A stretch of DNA of 21,281 nucleotides from a virus, in the IMG/VR virus record IMGVR_UViG_3300025695_000116, positions 1 through 21,281 of that record; one strand, given 5' to 3'. Made by a program: the position numbers and the translations under genes. This document shows, one piece after another, positions 17,352 to 21,281 of this stretch; position 1 is the stretch's first letter; each line of letters begins with the position of its first letter. The notes beneath the pieces are model-generated. The model did no database searches and had not been told where the DNA came from. It saw nothing but the letters and a program-made list of their open reading frames with translations.

Positions 17352-19772
17352 ATGGCATATGGTATTACTTTAAACAACAATCAATTGCAACTAAGTCTTG
17401 CCCGTACGGGTGGGCAAGGTGCTAAAGGCGACTCTGTTTCTAGTGTATCTCTAAACGGGGATGGTGATTTAATTGTTGTTATTTCAGACGCTGGGGGGAA
17501 TGTTCTTTCAGTAACCAACGTAGGTGGGTCTGCTTATATTGCGGCTACAGAGGCTCTTTATGATAGCTTTGACGATCGTTATTTGGGGGTTAAAACTTCC
17601 GCACCTACAGTAGACAATGATGGTGACGCCCTATTAACGGGTGCAATTTACTTTGATTCTACAAGTAGTAATCTTGGTGTTTATAATGGTTCTGCTTGGG
17701 AGTACCCTGTAACAGAGGCACAAGCGGCTCAAACAGCTGCTGAAACTGCCCAGACTGCAGCGGAACTCGCAGAAACCAATGCTGAGACTGCTGAAACAAA
17801 TGCAGCGGCCTCTCTTGTAGCCGCTCAAGCTGCTCAAGCAGCGGCTGAAACAGCTGAGACAAATGCAGAAACTGCTGAAACTAATGCGGAAACCGCTCAA
17901 ACAGCGGCAGAAGCAGCTCAAACAGCGGCAGAAGTCGCAGAAGGTAACGCACAATCTAGTGAAACAGCCGCAGCTACTTCGGCTAGTAACGCAGCTACTT
18001 CTGAGTCTAACGCATCTGCCTCAGAAACAGCGGCAGCACTTAGTGCTTCTTCTGTACTCACTAGTGAAACTAATGCAGCTACCTCTGAGTCTAACGCAGC
18101 AACTTCAGCAAGTAATGCTTCTAACTCTGAGGCAAACGCCCTTTCTTCGGCTAATGACGCCTCAACTTCTGAGGGTAATGCATCGGCTTCCGCATCTGCA
18201 GCAGCAGTCTCAGAAACAAACGCAGCAAATTCCCAATCTAGCGCAGCTTCAAGCGCAAACAACGCTGCTACTTCTGAGTCTAACGCCGCAACTAGCGAAA
18301 CCAACGCTGCAACGTCTTTGGCACAAGTACAAACAATTTACGATAATTTTGATGATAGGTTCTTAGGTAATAAAAGCTCTGATCCTGCAACAGATAATGA
18401 TGGTAATGCTCTCGTAATAGGTACTTTTTATTATAATACCACAACTAATGAATTAAAAGTCTATAGCGGTTCTTCTTGGGTGGCCCCTTCAACAAGCGCC
18501 TCTAACAGCGCTTCAGCGGCAGCAACTAGTGCCAATAACGCAGCAACCTCTGCAACTAATGCAGCAAACAGCGCTTCTGCAGGTTTTACCTCAGAAACTA
18601 ATGCTGCTACTTCTGAAACCAATGCAAGTAACTCTGCTTCAGCCGCTTCTACTTCTGAGACTAACGCTGCAAGTAGTGCTTCAGCTGCTTCTACGAGTGA
18701 AAACAATGCAGCCACTAGTGCCACTAACGCAGCCACTTCCGAAACCAATGCGGCAACTTCTGAAACAAATTCTAGCAATAGCGCTACAGCTTCGGCAAAC
18801 AGTGCTTCTGCAGCTTCTATTTCTGAAACTAATGCGGCAACCTCTGAAACTAATGCGGCAACCTCTGAAACCAATGCGAGTAACAGCGCTGCAGCGGCAG
18901 CTAGTAGTGCTTCAGCCGCTTCTACTTCAGAGACCAACGCAGCAGCTTCTGAAACTGCTTCTCAAACCGCACAAACAGCTGCTGAGACTGCAGAGACTAA
19001 TGCAGAAACTGCACAGACAGCCGCCGAAACTGCGCAAGCAGCAACAGAAGCGGTGTATGATAGCTTTGATGATCGTTACCTAGGGGTAAAAGCCTCAGAC
19101 CCGTCTGTTGACAATGATGGCGATGCTCTCCTTGATGGTGCCTTGTATTTTGATACAACTATAAATGTAATGAAGGTTTATGACCTTGGTACAACTTCTT
19201 GGTTGCGTACAACACCCACCTCAAGCGATCAGACATCAATTAATACGGTTTCTAGTATTTCCTCTGATGTCACAACAGTATCTGGAATCAATGCAAATGT
19301 TACGACAGTAGCTGGTATTAGCTCCAATGTAACATCGGTAGCTGGAAATGAATCAAATATTAATACGGTTGCTGGTATTTCCTCTGATGTATCAACGGTT
19401 TCCTCAAATAATAGTAACGTGACAGTAGTGGCAGGTGCTATTGCTAATGTAAACGCAGTTGGGAACTCTATTGGCGATGTAAACACAATTGCGCCTTATA
19501 TAAATGACATCAACCGCTATGCCACACAGTATAGTATTTCAGCTTCTGCACCTAGCAGCCCTGATGAAGGTGACTTGTGGTACGATACTTCGGCCAATAC
19601 ATTAAAGTATTATACAGGGTCTATATTTGCTTCTATCTCTGCTGGTATCTCCGATATTGTAAGCGATAGTAGCCCACAACTAGGCGGTTCACTAGATGCC
19701 CTAAATAACAATATTACAAATGTAGGTACTATTTCTGGTTCTAACCTTCAGATAGACTTTGGAGGTCTATAG
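17352..19772 (+). CDS. Tail fibre protein with heptad repeats and repeated YDSFDDR modules
   Basis: An 806-aa fibre, probably trimeric. The N-terminal 65 residues (with a short collagen-like GGQGAKGDS) likely attach to the tail. A module YDSFDDRYLG-KxSxPxVDNDGDAL-YF-S/T-KVY-SW occurs three times, starting at residues 70, 330 and 569 (second copy YDNFDDRFLG). A shorter WYDTSANTLKYY copy lies near residue 737. Between the modules run long stretches of 7-residue repeats of the form TSETNAA, as in lambda Stf, which build coiled-coil shafts. Residues about 620-720 switch to NVTTVAGISS-type repeats. The C-terminus (DSSPQLGGSLDALNNNITNV) ends abruptly 2 nt before the next fibre gene. All long ORFs on the opposite strand here are shadows of the repeat. 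Confidence 0.9.
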   Translation: MAYGITLNNNQLQLSLARTGGQGAKGDSVSSVSLNGDGDLIVVISDAGGNVLSVTNVGGSAYIAATEALYDSFDDRYLGVKTSAPTVDNDGDALLTGAIYFDSTSSNLGVYNGSAWEYPVTEAQAAQTAAETAQTAAELAETNAETAETNAAASLVAAQAAQAAAETAETNAETAETNAETAQTAAEAAQTAAEVAEGNAQSSETAAATSASNAATSESNASASETAAALSASSVLTSETNAATSESNAATSASNASNSEANALSSANDASTSEGNASASASAAAVSETNAANSQSSAASSANNAATSESNAATSETNAATSLAQVQTIYDNFDDRFLGNKSSDPATDNDGNALVIGTFYYNTTTNELKVYSGSSWVAPSTSASNSASAAATSANNAATSATNAANSASAGFTSETNAATSETNASNSASAASTSETNAASSASAASTSENNAATSATNAATSETNAATSETNSSNSATASANSASAASISETNAATSETNAATSETNASNSAAAAASSASAASTSETNAAASETASQTAQTAAETAETNAETAQTAAETAQAATEAVYDSFDDRYLGVKASDPSVDNDGDALLDGALYFDTTINVMKVYDLGTTSWLRTTPTSSDQTSINTVSSISSDVTTVSGINANVTTVAGISSNVTSVAGNESNINTVAGISSDVSTVSSNNSNVTVVAGAIANVNAVGNSIGDVNTIAPYINDINRYATQYSISASAPSSPDEGDLWYDTSANTLKYYTGSIFASISAGISDIVSDSSPQLGGSLDALNNNITNVGTISGSNLQIDFGGL
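17712..18330 (+). repeat. 21-nt / 7-aa tandem repeat, block 1 of the fibre gene
   Basis: Degenerate 21-nt units encode heptads, first of the AAQTAAE/AETNAET type and then of the TSESNAA/TSASNAS type. Synonymous differences between units show these are old repeats kept for the protein's coiled coil. Recombination between units could change fibre length. Confidence 0.85.
18487..19050 (+). repeat. 21-nt / 7-aa tandem repeat, block 2 of the fibre gene
   Basis: A second block of TSETNAA/NSASAAS heptads between fibre modules 2 and 3. It contains near-identical adjacent units (GCGGCAACCTCTGAAACTAA, repeated around 18834-18864), which suggests recent duplication. It ends with the same AETAQTAAE heptads that open block 1. 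Confidence 0.85.
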
Positions 19773-19774
19773 AT

Positions 19775-21281
19775 ATGAGTAAAATATTACAACTTCGTGG
19801 CGGTACAACCGCAGAACACGCCACCTTTACAGGTGCAGTACGTGAAGTCACTGTAGACACAACTAAAAACACTCTTGTAGTTCATGATGGATCTACAGCT
19901 GGTGGATTTGTCGTATCACCAGATTCTTCCCAAGTTCGTACTTTAGTTGACGCTGCAACAGACAGTAATGTCTTTACAGATGCAGACCACAGTAAGCTAG
20001 ACGGTATTGAAGCTAACGCTACTGCAGACCAAACTGCGGCTGAGATTAAGGCTGCATATGAGAGTAACGCTGATACTAATGAATTCAGTGACGCAGAACA
20101 AACTAAGTTGGCAGGTATTGAAGCTAACGCTACGGAAGATCAAACTGACGCTGAAATCAAAACAGCTTACGAAAATAACTCCGATACTAATGCCTTTACT
20201 GACGCAGAACAGACCAAACTTTCAGGCATTGAAACAGGCGCTACTGCAGATCAGACTGCTGCTGAAATCCGTGCTCTTGTAGAATCTGCTACAGACAGTA
20301 ATGTCTTTACAGATGCAGACCACACTAAACTTAATGGCATTGAAACTGGTGCTACAGCTGACCAAACAAAGGCAGATATTGATGCTCTTGGCGTAGACGC
20401 TGATACACTAGACGGACAGCACGGTTCATACTATACAGGCTACACAGACACAGCTGTTGCTAATCTTGTAGATTCCTCACCCGCTGCGCTAAATACTCTT
20501 AATGAGCTAGCTGCTGCTTTAGGTGATGACCCTAACTTCGCTACTACTACAGCAACTAACATTGGCACTAAAGCTAACAAGACTATTACAGTGTCTGCTG
20601 GCTCAGGTCTTACTGGTGGTGGGGACTTAACTGCTAACCGTACTATCTCACATGCTGACACAAGCTCTGTCTCAGACGTTAACGGCTCCGGTAACACCTT
20701 CATTCAAGACATTGGCTTTGACACTTATGGTCACGTAACCTCTGTTGGTACAGGTACTGTTACTGTAGGTGATGGTGCTATGACTGTTACGGCAGGTTCT
20801 GGTTTGTCAGGTGGTGGTCAACTAGGTACAGCTAACCAGAGTGGTGCTTCTAGTGTAACTGTATCACATGCTGACACCTCCTCACAGGCAAGCCTTACTG
20901 CTCTGACAGGTGCTGCAGTAGTAAGCGACATTGATGTAGATACATATGGTCACGTTACCAGCCTAGCTACTCGTACTATGACACTAGCTAATTTAGGGTA
21001 TACTGGCGCTACAGATGCTAACAACTACGCACACCCTTCACATCCAGGCGATGACTTTAGCGTAGATACAGGTGCATTAACAGGTGCAACAGTTGTGTCA
21101 GATATTGACATCAACGTCACTACAGATTCACTAGGCCATGTTACAGATGCCAATGGTTCTGTTGCTACACGTACTCTAACATTAGCTGACCTTGGATATA
21201 CAGGCGCTACAAACGCTAACTACATTACTAACAATAACCAGTTGACTAACGGTGCGGGTTACATCACATCGTCTGGTAGCA
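19775..21281 (+). CDS. Second tail fibre / receptor-binding protein, 5' part (runs off window)
   Basis: The frame is open from ATG 19775 to the window end (502 complete codons). It starts 2 nt after the previous stop, with GGAGG in the end of the previous gene as ribosome-binding site. It opens SKILQLRGGTTAEHATFTGA and VREVTVDTTKNTLVVHDGST, the hyaluronidase-like N-terminal domain common in marine phage fibres. Four 37-aa repeats (FTDAEQTKLAGIEANATADQ type) follow at nt 19979, 20090, 20201 and 20312. Then come LDGQHGSYYTGYTD and LVDSSPAALNTLNELAAALG, and beta-rich GSGLTGGGDLTANRTISH segments repeated with YGHVTSV. These features mark a fibre or receptor-binding shaft; the host-binding tip is outside the window. 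Confidence 0.9.
   Translation, partial: MSKILQLRGGTTAEHATFTGAVREVTVDTTKNTLVVHDGSTAGGFVVSPDSSQVRTLVDAATDSNVFTDADHSKLDGIEANATADQTAAEIKAAYESNADTNEFSDAEQTKLAGIEANATEDQTDAEIKTAYENNSDTNAFTDAEQTKLSGIETGATADQTAAEIRALVESATDSNVFTDADHTKLNGIETGATADQTKADIDALGVDADTLDGQHGSYYTGYTDTAVANLVDSSPAALNTLNELAAALGDDPNFATTTATNIGTKANKTITVSAGSGLTGGGDLTANRTISHADTSSVSDVNGSGNTFIQDIGFDTYGHVTSVGTGTVTVGDGAMTVTAGSGLSGGGQLGTANQSGASSVTVSHADTSSQASLTALTGAAVVSDIDVDTYGHVTSLATRTMTLANLGYTGATDANNYAHPSHPGDDFSVDTGALTGATVVSDIDINVTTDSLGHVTDANGSVATRTLTLADLGYTGATNANYITNNNQLTNGAGYITSSGS
19976..20400 (+). repeat. 111-nt / 37-aa tandem repeat in second fibre gene
   Basis: Four units with exact 111-nt spacing, counted from the codon before GCAGA at 19979, 20090, 20201 and 20312. 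Each encodes DAxxTKLxGIExxATADQTxA and a following helical spacer; the last unit diverges into IDALGVDADTLDG. Units 1 and 4 share the longer TGCAACAGACAGTAATGTCT-type lead-in, so they may be the oldest or most recently converted pair. Confidence 0.85.

Noticed and set aside
17918-18937. Antisense ORFs of 128 and 158 aa in the fibre gene
   Set aside because: They are alanine/valine/glutamate shadows of the repeat, with no ribosome-binding site or recognised domain.
17712-19050. CRISPR-like array
   Set aside because: The 21-nt repeats are degenerate, have no spacers and keep the reading frame as heptads of a fibre shaft.

Overview
The window is a 21.3 kb piece of a tailed-phage genome. Every supported gene is on the + strand, most neighbours overlap or abut, and the DNA is AT-rich. 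The replication set is a family A DNA polymerase, a 5'-3' exonuclease, a GIY-YIG nuclease and a fused primase-helicase. This is T7-like in content, but no phage RNA polymerase is visible. A B12-dependent class II ribonucleotide reductase with glutaredoxin, MazG, and marine-type tail-fibre modules suggest a marine podovirus-like phage, comparable to the SIO1/cobavirus or HMO-2011 groups. DUF1127 and DUF1289 genes, both typical of Alphaproteobacteria, suggest an alphaproteobacterial host, perhaps a roseobacter. The host and lineage are inferences.

Layout. 1-6431: end of the DNA polymerase, small accessory genes (zinc ribbon, LigA-Ia-like, GX3 repeat, MazG, Api92-like), exonuclease, GIY-YIG nuclease, small membrane protein, primase-helicase and two small unknowns. 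6442-10369: RNR, DUF1289, DUF1127, glutaredoxin and small unknown or membrane proteins, closed by a 23-bp-stem intrinsic terminator (10374-10436). 10454-10879: three tiny ORFs. 10870-11172: the only large non-coding gap, with a compact three-way-junction element followed by a very AT-rich spacer. 11173-14670: packaging and lysis-like block (putative TerS, three membrane proteins, several small basic proteins, TerL). 14694-16822: three very basic proteins in a row. 16911-21281: tail genes, namely a 146-aa structural-type protein, an 806-aa repeat-rich fibre and a second fibre that runs off the window. No portal, capsid, endolysin, integrase, tRNA or CRISPR is visible.

Most unusual signals. (1) The element at 10871-10992 folds on paper into a three-way junction: a perfect 12-bp closing stem, two arms and a possible 6-bp loop-loop contact. 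(2) Its CU-rich arm (10936-10947) is perfectly complementary over 12 nt to the ribosome-binding site of the first tail gene (16895-16906), suggesting a phage antisense RNA that controls late tail synthesis. (3) A 21-nt sequence occurs exactly at 2232 and 8325, with a diverged copy at 10835, 36 nt upstream of the structured element. It is a candidate phage promoter or regulator site. (4) The phage also carries a DUF1127 gene, a family with a known RNA-binding member (CcaF1) that matures CU-rich sRNAs in Rhodobacter. Together these suggest an RNA-based regulatory circuit. It is a hypothesis from sequence alone.
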